Shown here piece by piece: positions 1-10,201 of a stretch of DNA of 64,000 nt. Numbering within the stretch: position 1 is the first letter of the stretch; every line of letters starts with the position of its first letter. Under the pieces are notes generated by a model, which saw nothing but the letters and a program-made list of their open reading frames with translations, had not been told where the DNA came from and ran no database searches. Source of the stretch: Tritrichomonas musculus (taxonomy: Eukaryota > Parabasalia > Tritrichomonadida > Tritrichomonadidae). Made by a program: the position numbers and the translations under genes. Where the stretch lies: assembly GCA_039105265.1 (NCBI GenBank), contig JAPFFF010000009.1, positions 1,550,001 through 1,614,000 of the forward strand. Reading direction: 5' to 3'.

Positions 1-23
1 TCGGTGAAGATCTCGAACTTTAA
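1..23 (+). CDS. Possible 3' tail of a gene entering from the left
   Basis: The first 23 bases are richer in G/C than the A/T-rich stretch that follows. In one forward frame they read Gly-Glu-Asp-Leu-Glu-Leu followed by TAA, and the stop overlaps a TAAA, which trichomonads commonly use as a stop-linked polyadenylation signal. This could be the last six codons of a gene starting outside the window. The stretch is too short for any functional statement and may be chance. Confidence 0.3.
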
Positions 24-358
24 AATTTTATTTTTTTATTTTTTTTTTTTATCTGTTTAAATTTTATTATTTCTAAACCAAACCAAAAAGTTTAAATTGC
101 AGCATTATGCTTCTTTACTTAAAGACTTTTTTTTTTTTTATTAATAAAACTGAACTTTACTTAAAAAAGACATATATAATTATTAAGAAGATATTTGTTC
201 ATACCATTATCAAAAAGTTGTTAAAAAAAAGAAAACATTTGCAATATATATTTTATTTTAGCCATAGAGAACACTGAAAACAAATGGAATTGCATATTTT
301 AATTGAATACTTAGTTTCTGGCTTCAAAATAACATGGTATTTTTAAAAAAATTAACAA
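24..358. other. Intergenic, no gene seen
   Basis: AT-rich DNA with long T and A runs lies downstream of the kinase gene that ends at 359 on the minus strand. I see no open frame with coding character, RNA gene or repeat. Confidence 0.6.
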
Positions 359-2165
359 TCACGTATTTATATTTTTGACAATTGAAATCATATAATTAGC
401 AAAAGCAGTAAAAGTATTAGAATCACCTTTTCTCAATATAAATCTAGTATTAATTGTTTCTTCATCAAGGGACTGCGCTTCAATTTCAGTATAAATAATA
501 CCATCTTTTCCCTTTATGAAAAGGTGAGTTGGATCAGGATGTAACATTTTAACATCTTTCGTACTGAGAGCTTTTTGAATTGTCGTCATAATATTACAAA
601 GTTTAATACCAACTAATTTTACATCAAGTTCGCTTAAAATGTCACTTTTAATTTCATCAACAAATTCCCATCCAGGTCTTGTTGCCAAAGAATTTAGTTC
701 TACTGTTTCTTGAGCATTGGAAAGATGACGATGGAAAGGATCACTGCCTGAATTCGTTGGACTATCAATTTTGTTTAAATCATTACTATCTAGTGAAAAA
801 TTAGATAAAGTATGCATGATTGAACTATCATCTAATTGAGGTTGTTGAAGTTGTGAACTAGGAATAGCTTTAATATTAGAATCTTCCTTTGATTGAATAC
901 TAACTTCACTTTTAACTTCACTTTTTGAATTTTGCTCGCTTTCTTGCTTTGGTCTGGAAACTGATATTGATCGTTCCCATGGAAGCTGTTCCATATCAAG
1001 GTGACTCGATAACATAGAAACGATAACTTTTGGTAGATTATGCGATTTACTTTTGAGTTCGCTAATAAATTGATCATGGCTGAGTGAACAAAGTTTGTCA
1101 ATCATACACATTACTTCAGATGGTATATTTAAAAGTTCATCGACTTCAACTGAAAGAGGTGATGGAAGGATATAATCATCAGGAAGCCCCCATCTAAAAC
1201 ATGGATGTTTCTTAATCTGACTAATAGTTATTCGTTTTTTAGGATCAACTGTTAGCATTTTTTTGAGTAAATCTTTTATTTTTGGGTCAAATTCTGGTAT
1301 TGAAAAAGTACCTCGCTGTATCTTTGCTTTTAGACGGCTTGGCGAATCATCTTCAAAAGGTAAATATCCCTGAATATTAGTTATTTAAATAAATAGCATT
1401 TTAAAGCAATTTAATTAATTCATTAGAAAGATAAAAATCTATTTTTCAAAATGAATCAATTCAAGTAAAAATTGAATTGATCACATTGAAAAAAGACATC
1501 AAAAAAGAATCAATTTAAAATCGCTATAAAATGCGCTAAAAAAAACATACAGCTACAAGTGCAAATAAAATAATCCCAATACTCCATACATCAGCAGCTT
1601 TTCCATCATATGGTTTGGCCGAAATAACTTCTGGAGCAGCATAGTGAACTGAACCACATGCATCTGTTAATAATTCAGAACTAACCCATCTTGCAAAACC
1701 AAAATCTGCTATTTTAATTCGCATTGCATTATCAAGCAGAATATTTTCGGGTTTAAGGTCTCGATGACAAATTCCGTGAAGATGAAGATATTCAATTGCA
1801 AAAATAATCTGTCTGAAAAATTCAAGTGCTTTATCAGCACATAGAAATCTGTTAATTACCAAATAATCAAAAAGTTGGCCTGATTCGGCATATTCTAAAA
1901 ATATGTATAAATGATTTTCGCTTTCTAGAACATCAACTAGTTTAATAATATTCGGATGCTTAACAAGACGCATTAATGCAATTTCTCGCTGAACTTTTGG
2001 TAGTAAATTCTGGTGTGATTTAAAAGCAATTTTTGGGATAATCTTGATTGCAACTTTTTTTTTGTTTTCTTTGTGATGGGCAAGCACAACCTTACCAGTT
2101 GTTCCTTGTCCGAGAAATCTATCAACAATAAAATTCCCAATTTCGTTATCAAGCGGATCCGCCAT
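359..2165 (-). CDS. CAMK/AMPK-type Ser/Thr protein kinase, two exons
   Basis: Predicted Ser/Thr kinase of the SNF1/MARK/KIN1 type, about 541 aa after splicing. Exon 1 (2165-1551) gives residues 1-205 and exon 2 (1369-359) the rest. The start is ATG at 2165 (MADPLDNEIG). Kinase landmarks in order are the glycine loop GQGTTGKV, AIKIIPK with the ATP-anchoring Lys, HRDLKPEN, DFGFA, and the activation-segment end GSVHYAAPEV. Joining the exons gives ALVA-GYLPFEDDSPSRLK and then DPKKRITISQIKKHPCF, a complete C-lobe that neither exon has alone. After the kinase come a UBA-like helical stretch, a Ser/Asn-rich linker and a C-terminal segment resembling a KA1-type regulatory domain. Family assignment rests on motifs; the exact subfamily and substrate are unknown. 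Confidence 0.9.
1370..1550 (-). other. Spliceosomal intron, 181 nt, phase 0
   Basis: On the minus strand the intron begins GTATGT (1550-1545) directly after a GCT codon and ends ACTAATATTCAG (1381-1370). This matches the trichomonad arrangement in which branch-point and acceptor are fused in one 12-nt motif (ACTAACACACAG in Trichomonas). Unspliced read-through reaches a stop after five further codons (VCFF-stop). Removal joins two parts of the kinase C-lobe in frame with the expected family sequence. Confidence 0.92.
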
Positions 2166-2791
2166 ATAATAATATAATTACAAGATTAAACTTTTTGAAT
2201 AATTTTTTTTTTAGATGTAAATTTTTAATTCTTGAATAAAAATAACTCACTAAATCAACCATTAATATTTATTCATCGATAAAGTTTTATTCCATATTAT
2301 CAATCTATGAAACTTTTTAAATGCTCAATAATCCAAAAACTTTCAAAAAATGATATTTCTCAGAAAAAAACATAACAAGCCATTGAAAAACTGGTAATTT
2401 ACATTTTATCGAAAACACTTTTATTATTAGTTTTGTAAATATTGCTAAGTAACAACATAATTATTTGAAATTTTCATTTAATTTATTATAAGTAAAATGC
2501 TTTAATGATGAAGTGGTACCACTTTAAAAAAAAATTTATTGAACATGTATGATAACAAAGCAATAACATAATTAATAGAAAATCAACAAAAAAATCATAA
2601 AATTTTCAAAGAAGATTGAATAAATAAATAAAAACATTCGAAAAATTTATCAATGTAAAATTTATTTACTAATTAACAAAACCTTTTTTTTTCTTTCTCG
2701 TTGCATACTAATTTAATAACACAATAATAAAAATAATAATAACAAACAAAATTATGATGAAAACTTTCAAAAAGTTTCATATCAACTTGAA
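2166..2791. other. Intergenic with a 14-bp perfect palindrome
   Basis: AT-rich spacer between two minus-strand genes, holding the kinase promoter region. It contains the perfect palindrome AAGTGGTACCACTT at 2511-2524. No coding frame or RNA gene is visible. Confidence 0.55.
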
Positions 2792-5700
2792 TTATTCAGA
2801 TGAAAAAAATAAATTTTCATCAATTCCCAAATGATTAATCTGAACTTTAAACTCCATATCAATTTTTGCATTCAACTCAACAACGTTTAAAAGAGGTGAA
2901 TTAGAAAGATTTCCAAGTTTTTCCAGTTTTTTCTTTCTTAACACTTCGTCTTTTTCATTTTGAAGAGGCTCATTCAGCAGTCCAACCTCGTTTAAGTATA
3001 ATTTCAAGAAGTAAATATCGCAGATTGCTTGCGAATAGTGGACATTAAAATGACTTGAAGAAGAAGAAAAGATAGACGGAAAGTTACTAGTTGCAAACAT
3101 AAAGAATGAATGAAGAGCAAGGAAGTATTCATTCGCTGACAGGAAGAAAAATATCGCGTTTTTATAATCATGATTCTTGTAACATTTGGCGCCAATTTCA
3201 AAGCAAAATCCAGCTTTTTCACCGTCTTTTTCGTTTGCATTATCATTCATGCTTGACTGGAAATGAAGATTCAACTTTGGTTTCGATTTCATCCCTCTGA
3301 TGAACTTCATTGCAAGTCGAAGTTGGCCAGCTTGGATGAGAATTGAAGCTGCAAAAGAGTCGAGTTGTGATAAACGAAGCAAATTTGCACCATCGATGAG
3401 TCTTCCAGTTACAGTGCTGAGCATGATCATCTGAGTTGCAGCATGCTTAATGACAGCATATTGTTGCTCACGAGCTGACATTGATAATGAATTAGAATTA
3501 TCATTATCATTATTACCAGCAAAACTTTTGAAAGAAGGAACAGCTCTAACGTTCGTCTTACTAGAAGAATTTGTTGCGGCTGCATCTGAGAGATTTAATG
3601 AAGAAGAAGATGAAGAATTGCCTGCTGTTGATTTTGCTGGTTGGGATGAGATATCAAATTCAGAAAAGCCTAGAAGTGCTGCTGCTAATATTGTATTGTA
3701 CATGAAAGAGTCACTATCTGGATTGTATCTAAGTGCATTCGTAGCTTCATCATATCTATGTGCATAAACTAGCGCATAGAAGAGCTCCATGCTATAATTT
3801 TTCTCTTTCTTTGCAGCTGACTGGTCAGGATTAGATGAAGGCGTTTGTGATGAATTCTTTTCTGCTGCAGAAGACGAATTTGAATTGGAAGAACCAGAAC
3901 CGCCACTACCAGCTCCACTATTAGCAGATGATTTTGTTGGTGACATTGATTGTGGAAAAGGCATAGAATTATTCTGCGATATAATATGACGCGATAACAT
4001 TAGACGTTTAGCAGTCCTTGATGATCGAGCTTTAGAATTAGTATTAGATAATGATGAAGATGCACCTTCAAGGATTCGACTCAAAGCAACTTCATATTCA
4101 AGGGCTCCTTCACCTGACGCATAGAGACATTCCTGACGCATACTTGGACGTCCCAAAAGAAGCATCCAAAAATCACGACCAACATCAGTTGAGTACGGGA
4201 GATTAGATGGACTTCCAAAGTGGCAGGCTGATTTATTTAAATTCTTATCATTTTTGTTTCCGTTTTTTCTTAACAAATAGCCAAAAAACTTTTTCTTGTT
4301 CGAAACGTCAAATATAGAAGGTAAAAAGAGGAACCAGAATGAGTTAATATTTGATTTATTTAACTCCTTTAAAATTTGTGGGACTGGATTATTGATAATG
4401 AAATTGATCAGAATATCTGTTATTATAGGGAAAGATAAATTTTTCTCTAATAATGAATAACTTGAATCTTCATCAACAACATTTTCATTCTTTTTATCTT
4501 CATTTGAAGAAGAAGATTCTTCGGTAAGAATGCTTCTTGTTCGTTCGATGGAAACTTTCTTGTATTTGGAAAGAACAGGGAAAGGATATATGAGAACATC
4601 TCCGTAAGGAGTCATTATATTAGCTTTAGCCTCATCTTCGTTACTTTCTTTATTATTGAGACTATTTAAATTACTTTTTGACGAAATACTGCTGATATTT
4701 GTCTTGGACGAGACACTGGTTATGTTTGTATTGGAAGGATTCGATGAATTGGCGCTCGTATTAGAGTTGTTGTTGTTATTGTTGTTATTGTTCGAAGTAT
4801 CAATATTATTGACATTGCTAGTCTCATTTTTAACCATTATAAATGATGAATTAATGATTGAAAAAGAATCAACATGAGATAATGTAATTTTGGAAGTTAT
4901 CTCATTATTTGATAAATTTACTTCACATAAAATTTTGTCGCCTGTCAAGCAAAACAAAACCTTATTTGCTTTCATATTGCTGTATTTCATTCGAACAATT
5001 GGTACAGATGAAAGAACTTCGACTCTCTTGGCAAAAGTCTGATCATTAGTCTTTAATAGGAAAACGGAACCATCGTTGAATCCAAGTGCAAAATCAACTC
5101 CAGATAAAGCAATACATGTTGATTCGGTAAATTTTGTTTCTTTCTCTTTTTCTTTGATTTTAGTATTACTGTTCAAATTAGGAGATGCCGAATTAAGATG
5201 TGCAATGATTCTTCTTTTCATAGATGCTGCTGAAACAGATGAATTATCATTCAAAAAGTTGAAATTACTACAATTGTAGTTATTGTCAGTAAAAGAATAT
5301 TTTGTGTATTTGTTGTACTTATATAGTTCTATAATGTTGTTCTTTCTTAAAATCATAAATGATCCCCTCTCATCTTGACCAACTTGATCATCTTCATCTA
5401 CTTCTTTCTCATTGAAACAAATATCAATGATTTTATCATTCTCTGGAAGTGACAAGAAAACTTCAGATCCATTAATAAAGACTCCGGCTGTCTCATCATT
5501 TCGTTGAACAATTAGTCCACCACTGTGGCTTCCAATGACTTTCCTAACAGAGAATGAAAGCGGTGATCGGAAAAATGTAAGTCTTCTGGTGTCAAAACAA
5601 AATTCACCAACTTTTTTTTCACTACCAAAATAAATATGAATGTTGTTCAATTCATTGTTCATGTTTAAATGAAGATGATTTACTTTAGTTGATATACTGA

Positions 5701-7585
5701 TGAATTGAACAGGATCATCTAAAACATGCAATGAGAAAAAGAAGGTATTATCAAAAATCGAACGAATTCGAATGTCACCTTGTGAGCTTCCATAGGCAAC
5801 AAATTTGTCATTTGTTGAATAACATGTGGTTTTGTCAGAGAACAAAGGACAACATGAGACAATTTTCATCCTTGATATATCAAAAAGTGCAATTCCAAAT
5901 GGATGAAATAAAAAGACTAGAATATCATCATGATCAGCTTCAAAAGGAGGAGAAACGCATGATACAAATTGTTGTGATTGGACAATATGTTTTAATTCAG
6001 AAATGGCTTTGAATGAAAAATTACTCTTAGAATCACTCATGTCATTAATATGACGTATTACATAAGAATGATCATCACATGCATGCACTTTTGTGGCAAT
6101 TTGAACACCACCAGGAATTGATATATGTTTGTCATTAGAATGGACGGAATCATTATTTTTCATATGCTTAGCACTTTCGTTTACAAAATAATCAGAGACA
6201 GATCTCCTGCGACGCGAAACGAAAGAGGGACGACCTTCATTCATTTTTTGATCACTTTTCGGATCAAGTGAATTTAACGAAAAAAGTGATATTGCTCCTG
6301 TCTTATAAACAATCAGCAATTTTCTATGATCTGTTTCAAATTGAATGAATCTGTCAAAGTGAGCCGACTTTTGCGATTTAATATTTGTCAGGTTTACTCG
6401 TGTAAACAGGTCTAAGTCTATATTGTATAGAATTAAAACATGCTCTGTTAGAATAAAGATGTGATTTTGAATGTGTCTTGAAAATTGAGCGCATTGAATT
6501 GTGGAATATTGATGAACAATGATCTCAGTGCCTTTCACAGATGGGTTGTTATCAAAAGATTTAAAGTCATATTTGTTTAATGAGCTTGAAAATGAAACTT
6601 TTGGTAATACAATATTGCTTGAATTGTCTTTTTGAGAAGAAATTGAAGAGAAGGAGCCATTATGCTCTTCTAAATTTATAATTATAAATGAATTATCTTT
6701 GTTTTTATTGTAGAGAAATATTTTTTTATTGGTGAAAGGATCAATTGAAAAGTTTGTCATTTCACTATCTAAATCAATTACCCAGTTAACTGAAAAATTA
6801 AGAGCTGATGATATTGAATCAATAGAGCTATTAACATTCGATTTGTAAAAACTATTGTTATAACTACTATTATTTTGACGGATATTAGCTTTTGTGGCAT
6901 TCGCATTAATATTATCATTGATATCATTGTCAGTTTTTATTGGAAGTTCGTCTGACAAATCATTATTTATAATATTGAAATCATTGCCTTTTTCATTATC
7001 TGGTATATTTTCTGTGTTCTCGCCCTCTTGAATGATTGAATAGGATACTAATTTTTTTGATTTGAAAAGAACGATAATATTCTTATTCTTATATATTTTA
7101 CTGGATTTATTATTGTTTGGCGATGCCTCATTGCTATTTATTTTATCATCCGATTGATGAATATTATCTAAAGAGTCTGAGTCTGGTAAAAAATCAATCT
7201 CTATTTGCTGAACATGAACATATCGATCATCTTTCCAATGCCCATTAGGCGAGTAAACAGCTAAATATTCATGCTTTTGATAATTGTAAATAAATATGTT
7301 TCCAGCAGAGTCTCCTATGTAAAGGATAGGATCTGCAGAAAACTGCTTGTTAGTATCGAATTTAAGAGCTGTAACTGGGTTTAAACCAATTGATATTGAA
7401 AACATTGGCTTAATTTCTTTGGGATTAACATTATTTGAGCTTTTATTTTGATTGGATATAAATGCAAAATTTATTAAAGAACCTGATGCAATTGCAACAG
7501 TACCGTATGGACCATATGCAAGTGTTGACGCATTTTCAGGTAGAATCTCAGATGGAAATGTAGGGAAAATACGCTCAGATAACAT
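2792..7585 (-). CDS. Large WD40-propeller/alpha-solenoid protein, WDR11-like
   Basis: 1597 aa. The N-terminal ~1000 residues look like irregular beta-propeller blades (repeated short hydrophobic strands such as LAYGPYGTVAIASG, DPILYIGDSAGNIFIYN, VLFKSKKLVSYSII) separated by Asn/Ser-rich loops, including an Asn run near residue 945. The C-terminal ~400 residues are helical, with MLSTVTGRLIDGANLLRLSQ and CYKNHDYKNAIFFFLSANEY. These resemble the solenoid after the propellers in WDR11, a trans-Golgi tethering and trafficking protein. Human WDR11 is about 1220 aa; low-complexity inserts account for much of the excess. The start is ATG at 7585. An upstream ATG at 7618 opens a ten-codon frame whose TAA abuts this ATG. 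The WDR11 assignment is a resemblance only; another propeller-solenoid coat protein is possible. Confidence 0.6.
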   Translation of the reverse strand: MLSERIFPTFPSEILPENASTLAYGPYGTVAIASGSLINFAFISNQNKSSNNVNPKEIKPMFSISIGLNPVTALKFDTNKQFSADPILYIGDSAGNIFIYNYQKHEYLAVYSPNGHWKDDRYVHVQQIEIDFLPDSDSLDNIHQSDDKINSNEASPNNNKSSKIYKNKNIIVLFKSKKLVSYSIIQEGENTENIPDNEKGNDFNIINNDLSDELPIKTDNDINDNINANATKANIRQNNSSYNNSFYKSNVNSSIDSISSALNFSVNWVIDLDSEMTNFSIDPFTNKKIFLYNKNKDNSFIIINLEEHNGSFSSISSQKDNSSNIVLPKVSFSSSLNKYDFKSFDNNPSVKGTEIIVHQYSTIQCAQFSRHIQNHIFILTEHVLILYNIDLDLFTRVNLTNIKSQKSAHFDRFIQFETDHRKLLIVYKTGAISLFSLNSLDPKSDQKMNEGRPSFVSRRRRSVSDYFVNESAKHMKNNDSVHSNDKHISIPGGVQIATKVHACDDHSYVIRHINDMSDSKSNFSFKAISELKHIVQSQQFVSCVSPPFEADHDDILVFLFHPFGIALFDISRMKIVSCCPLFSDKTTCYSTNDKFVAYGSSQGDIRIRSIFDNTFFFSLHVLDDPVQFISISTKVNHLHLNMNNELNNIHIYFGSEKKVGEFCFDTRRLTFFRSPLSFSVRKVIGSHSGGLIVQRNDETAGVFINGSEVFLSLPENDKIIDICFNEKEVDEDDQVGQDERGSFMILRKNNIIELYKYNKYTKYSFTDNNYNCSNFNFLNDNSSVSAASMKRRIIAHLNSASPNLNSNTKIKEKEKETKFTESTCIALSGVDFALGFNDGSVFLLKTNDQTFAKRVEVLSSVPIVRMKYSNMKANKVLFCLTGDKILCEVNLSNNEITSKITLSHVDSFSIINSSFIMVKNETSNVNNIDTSNNNNNNNNNSNTSANSSNPSNTNITSVSSKTNISSISSKSNLNSLNNKESNEDEAKANIMTPYGDVLIYPFPVLSKYKKVSIERTRSILTEESSSSNEDKKNENVVDEDSSYSLLEKNLSFPIITDILINFIINNPVPQILKELNKSNINSFWFLFLPSIFDVSNKKKFFGYLLRKNGNKNDKNLNKSACHFGSPSNLPYSTDVGRDFWMLLLGRPSMRQECLYASGEGALEYEVALSRILEGASSSLSNTNSKARSSRTAKRLMLSRHIISQNNSMPFPQSMSPTKSSANSGAGSGGSGSSNSNSSSAAEKNSSQTPSSNPDQSAAKKEKNYSMELFYALVYAHRYDEATNALRYNPDSDSFMYNTILAAALLGFSEFDISSQPAKSTAGNSSSSSSLNLSDAAATNSSSKTNVRAVPSFKSFAGNNDNDNSNSLSMSAREQQYAVIKHAATQMIMLSTVTGRLIDGANLLRLSQLDSFAASILIQAGQLRLAMKFIRGMKSKPKLNLHFQSSMNDNANEKDGEKAGFCFEIGAKCYKNHDYKNAIFFFLSANEYFLALHSFFMFATSNFPSIFSSSSSHFNVHYSQAICDIYFLKLYLNEVGLLNEPLQNEKDEVLRKKKLEKLGNLSNSPLLNVVELNAKIDMEFKVQINHLGIDENLFFSSE

Positions 7586-7825
7586 TTATTCTTGCCAGAG
7601 GTCAAATATTTTTACCATGAAGGCCAATTGTTTTAATTAAATAATTCAAAAATTTTCAATTAATTATTTTGATATTGTTTTACAAAACATATAGCATAAA
7701 TATAAAAATATTATTGTACATTTAATAAAAAACATGAGAAAAAATGACGATTTATTGGGGAAAAAAAATCTTTTTATTGTGTAGTAAATGCGAGTTAACA
7801 AATTTAACTTAACCATATCAAATTA
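7586..7825. promoter_or_regulatory. Divergent promoter region
   Basis: A 240-bp AT-rich interval separates the starts of the WDR11-like gene (minus) and the GT-C-like gene (plus), so it must carry both promoters. On the minus side a TCATG overlaps the upstream ATG at 7618; on the plus side ATCAAATTA lies just before the ATG at 7826. Neither is a perfect TCAYW. Confidence 0.45.
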
Positions 7826-9730
7826 ATGATTCTTTGGAGTTTTCAATTATGCATTTGCCTTTGGTTTGGATATGAGCTTGTATCAACTCTTGGGCGTAAT
7901 CATTTTGATGTCTTGCAGCGTTTTTTTGCAGGTGTTCCAATTGGATTTTATACATATTCATGGATGATTTTTGGTTTATCTTCCAAAATTCAGCTTACTA
8001 CCAAAGTTTCTTACATTCCATTTTTCTTATTATTAATAATTTCAATTGCATTACACAAATCCAATATCAAACAAAAACGAGTAATGACAGTGAGATTTTC
8101 TCTACTCCAAATATTTACTCTCACTTTAGGGAGTATATTTTATGTTTTACTAATGTATTATTCAATGCTTCGTAATGATACTCTAGTTAAAGGTGCTGGG
8201 TATGGTGATACTCCATTTCACATGAATCTCATTTCATCTTTTGCATGCGGCTGTAATAATAAAAGATCGGGTTTCTATGATATTCAGACACCATTTTTTT
8301 CAGGAGAACGATTAGCATACCCATTTATTCCAAATTTTTACTCGTCAATTTTCATGGCCACTGGTGGGGCAACCATGCGAGCATCACTTTTTTGGCCTTC
8401 AAGTTTCATAATTCTATCATTCTTTTTTGGACAATACTCATTATGCTACAAGTTTACAAAAGATCATCTTGCATGTCTTTTTTCTATTGTAATTTTCAGC
8501 GAGATGGGTGGCCTTGGATGGATCAAATATGTAACAGGAACTGTTAAAGGTTATTCAGATTATGTTTATATGTGGGGAGGTAATCAGAATGAATATTGGT
8601 TTCACCCGTTATTTCATATTATTGTCCCACAAAGAAATTCGTTATGGTCATTTCCCCTTTGCTACTGGACCATTTTTTCATTGATTCTTGGAGTCGAATT
8701 TAATGATTGGCGATTAATGCTTTTGGCTGGCATTTATACAGGATTTACGCCTCTTGTTCAGGTTCATTCATACGTTGCAATGGCTCAATGGTCAGTGACT
8801 TATTGCATTGTCACTTTTGGTATACCATTTATTCTTAATTTTCGAAAATATTCAAAGAAAAAGTTTTGGAAACAAGTACTTCTTTGGTTTGTTTTTGCTT
8901 TCTCAGCAAATGTTATGGCTGTTCCTCAACTCTTTCCATTCTTTAATCGTCTTGATTCTGCTAAAAATCAATTTTTACAATTGAATCCGATTTGGAAACA
9001 AGGAGAAAAAATGAGATATGGCAACTTCAAAGGACCATTAATTCTTTGGTGGCGTGGTTTGGGTGTATTTTTTGGCATTTCTTTCTTTGCAGGCTTTTCA
9101 ATGATAACATTTGAACAGTTTAAAATCTATATACCATCAATTGTTGTCTTTTTAATTGCTAATTTCATTCGTTATCAGCCTTGGGAAATGGATAACACTA
9201 AACTTTTCTATGGTGGTTGGGTTCCTATTGCATTGCCTATCGTTGGCCAATTTATAGCACGTTTGTTTAGAAATCGCGCGATGTTCTTCATTTCAATTAT
9301 ATTTATTGTTTCTTGCTGCTTTAGTAGCGTTCTTCATAGCATCGATTGTATGAGATCTGTTGTATCACTTTTCACCAAATACGATTTCGAATTTGGCTTT
9401 TGGGTTGCTGAAAATACCAGAGTAAAAGATATTTTTCTCACCTCTGATTGGCATGTCCATCCAGCCGTAACGATAGGAGGAAGACAATTATTCATGGGAT
9501 TTGGTGGATGGGTTTCGAGCCATGGATTAGATTATTGGGGAAGGCTTGATATAAGAAACAAAATGTTTGATAATCCTCATTATTTGAAGCCTTTTGAGCG
9601 ATATAATATTTCGTATGTCATATCAAGAAATCATGAATGGAGAAAATTTGAACAAGAATTTGATAGAAATGCATTTCATATGATATATAATGATAATAGA
9701 TATATTGTATTTAAGAGTAATTATATTTAA
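7826..9730 (+). CDS. Polytopic membrane protein, GT-C glycosyltransferase-like
   Basis: 634 aa from ATG at 7826, with about ten to twelve hydrophobic segments beginning at the N-terminus (ILWSFQLCICLWFGYEL) and a soluble C-terminal ~110 residues. After the third or fourth membrane segment comes a polar loop GYGDTPFHMNLISSFACG followed by FSGERLAYPFIPNFYSS. In GT-C fold membrane glycosyltransferases (PMT-like and related prokaryotic families), first-loop acidic residues and a GE-LAYPF-type sequence lie at the lipid-linked donor site. This suggests an ER or surface enzyme using a dolichol-phosphate sugar, but the specific family, donor and acceptor cannot be read from the sequence. TAA is followed by A (TAAA), as is common at trichomonad 3' ends. 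Confidence 0.6.
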   Translation: MILWSFQLCICLWFGYELVSTLGRNHFDVLQRFFAGVPIGFYTYSWMIFGLSSKIQLTTKVSYIPFFLLLIISIALHKSNIKQKRVMTVRFSLLQIFTLTLGSIFYVLLMYYSMLRNDTLVKGAGYGDTPFHMNLISSFACGCNNKRSGFYDIQTPFFSGERLAYPFIPNFYSSIFMATGGATMRASLFWPSSFIILSFFFGQYSLCYKFTKDHLACLFSIVIFSEMGGLGWIKYVTGTVKGYSDYVYMWGGNQNEYWFHPLFHIIVPQRNSLWSFPLCYWTIFSLILGVEFNDWRLMLLAGIYTGFTPLVQVHSYVAMAQWSVTYCIVTFGIPFILNFRKYSKKKFWKQVLLWFVFAFSANVMAVPQLFPFFNRLDSAKNQFLQLNPIWKQGEKMRYGNFKGPLILWWRGLGVFFGISFFAGFSMITFEQFKIYIPSIVVFLIANFIRYQPWEMDNTKLFYGGWVPIALPIVGQFIARLFRNRAMFFISIIFIVSCCFSSVLHSIDCMRSVVSLFTKYDFEFGFWVAENTRVKDIFLTSDWHVHPAVTIGGRQLFMGFGGWVSSHGLDYWGRLDIRNKMFDNPHYLKPFERYNISYVISRNHEWRKFEQEFDRNAFHMIYNDNRYIVFKSNYI

Positions 9731-9860
9731 AATATCTTTCCTATATTAATTTAATAATATAATTTTTAGAAAAAAAGATAATATTTAATATATGACAATA
9801 TGAGTGATGATAAAATGCAATAAATCCATAATATTAAATGATTTAGGGAAATTCTATGTA

Positions 9861-10124
9861 TCACTGTTCATCTTCATTAGATTTAACGCATTCGTTTAGC
9901 ATTGCATCAATAGAACAAAACGAATTCATTATTCTTTCTTCTAAATTTGTATTATTAATTTGATTTTGATCGTCTGTAGAATTGATATCTAAAATTCGAT
10001 TGTGTAGTTCGTTTTGATGATTAGTAACTGCATCGCTTAATTCTAATGCTTTGGCTATTTTATATTCCAGGTTATCAATTTCTTTATTTTTCTTTATTAT
10101 AGTTGCTGAATAATTGGAAGTCAT
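9861..10124 (-). CDS. Small hydrophilic coiled-coil protein
   Basis: 87 aa, ATG at 10124. It starts MTSNYSATIIKKNKEIDNLE and shows heptad-like spacing of Ile/Leu through residues 8-50, followed by an Asn/Asp-rich linker and a second helix (LEERIMNSFCSIDAMLNEC). There is no signal peptide or membrane segment. Size and composition suit a small subunit of a helical complex, but I do not recognise it. It is convergent with the GT-C-like gene, 130 bp away. It could also be a chance frame, though a clean ATG and the heptad pattern favour a gene. Confidence 0.45.
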   Translation of the reverse strand: MTSNYSATIIKKNKEIDNLEYKIAKALELSDAVTNHQNELHNRILDINSTDDQNQINNTNLEERIMNSFCSIDAMLNECVKSNEDEQ

Positions 10125-10201
10125 AAAATATAGATAACATTTTCATTTTGAGATATTAATTGGCCTGCTAATAATTTTAATTGAAAATCCAAAATTTCAA
10201 T

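Noticed and set aside
1536-1550. Kinase exon 1 as a complete short truncated gene ending in VCFF
   Set aside because: The terminal codons are the intron donor; splicing restores a full kinase domain.
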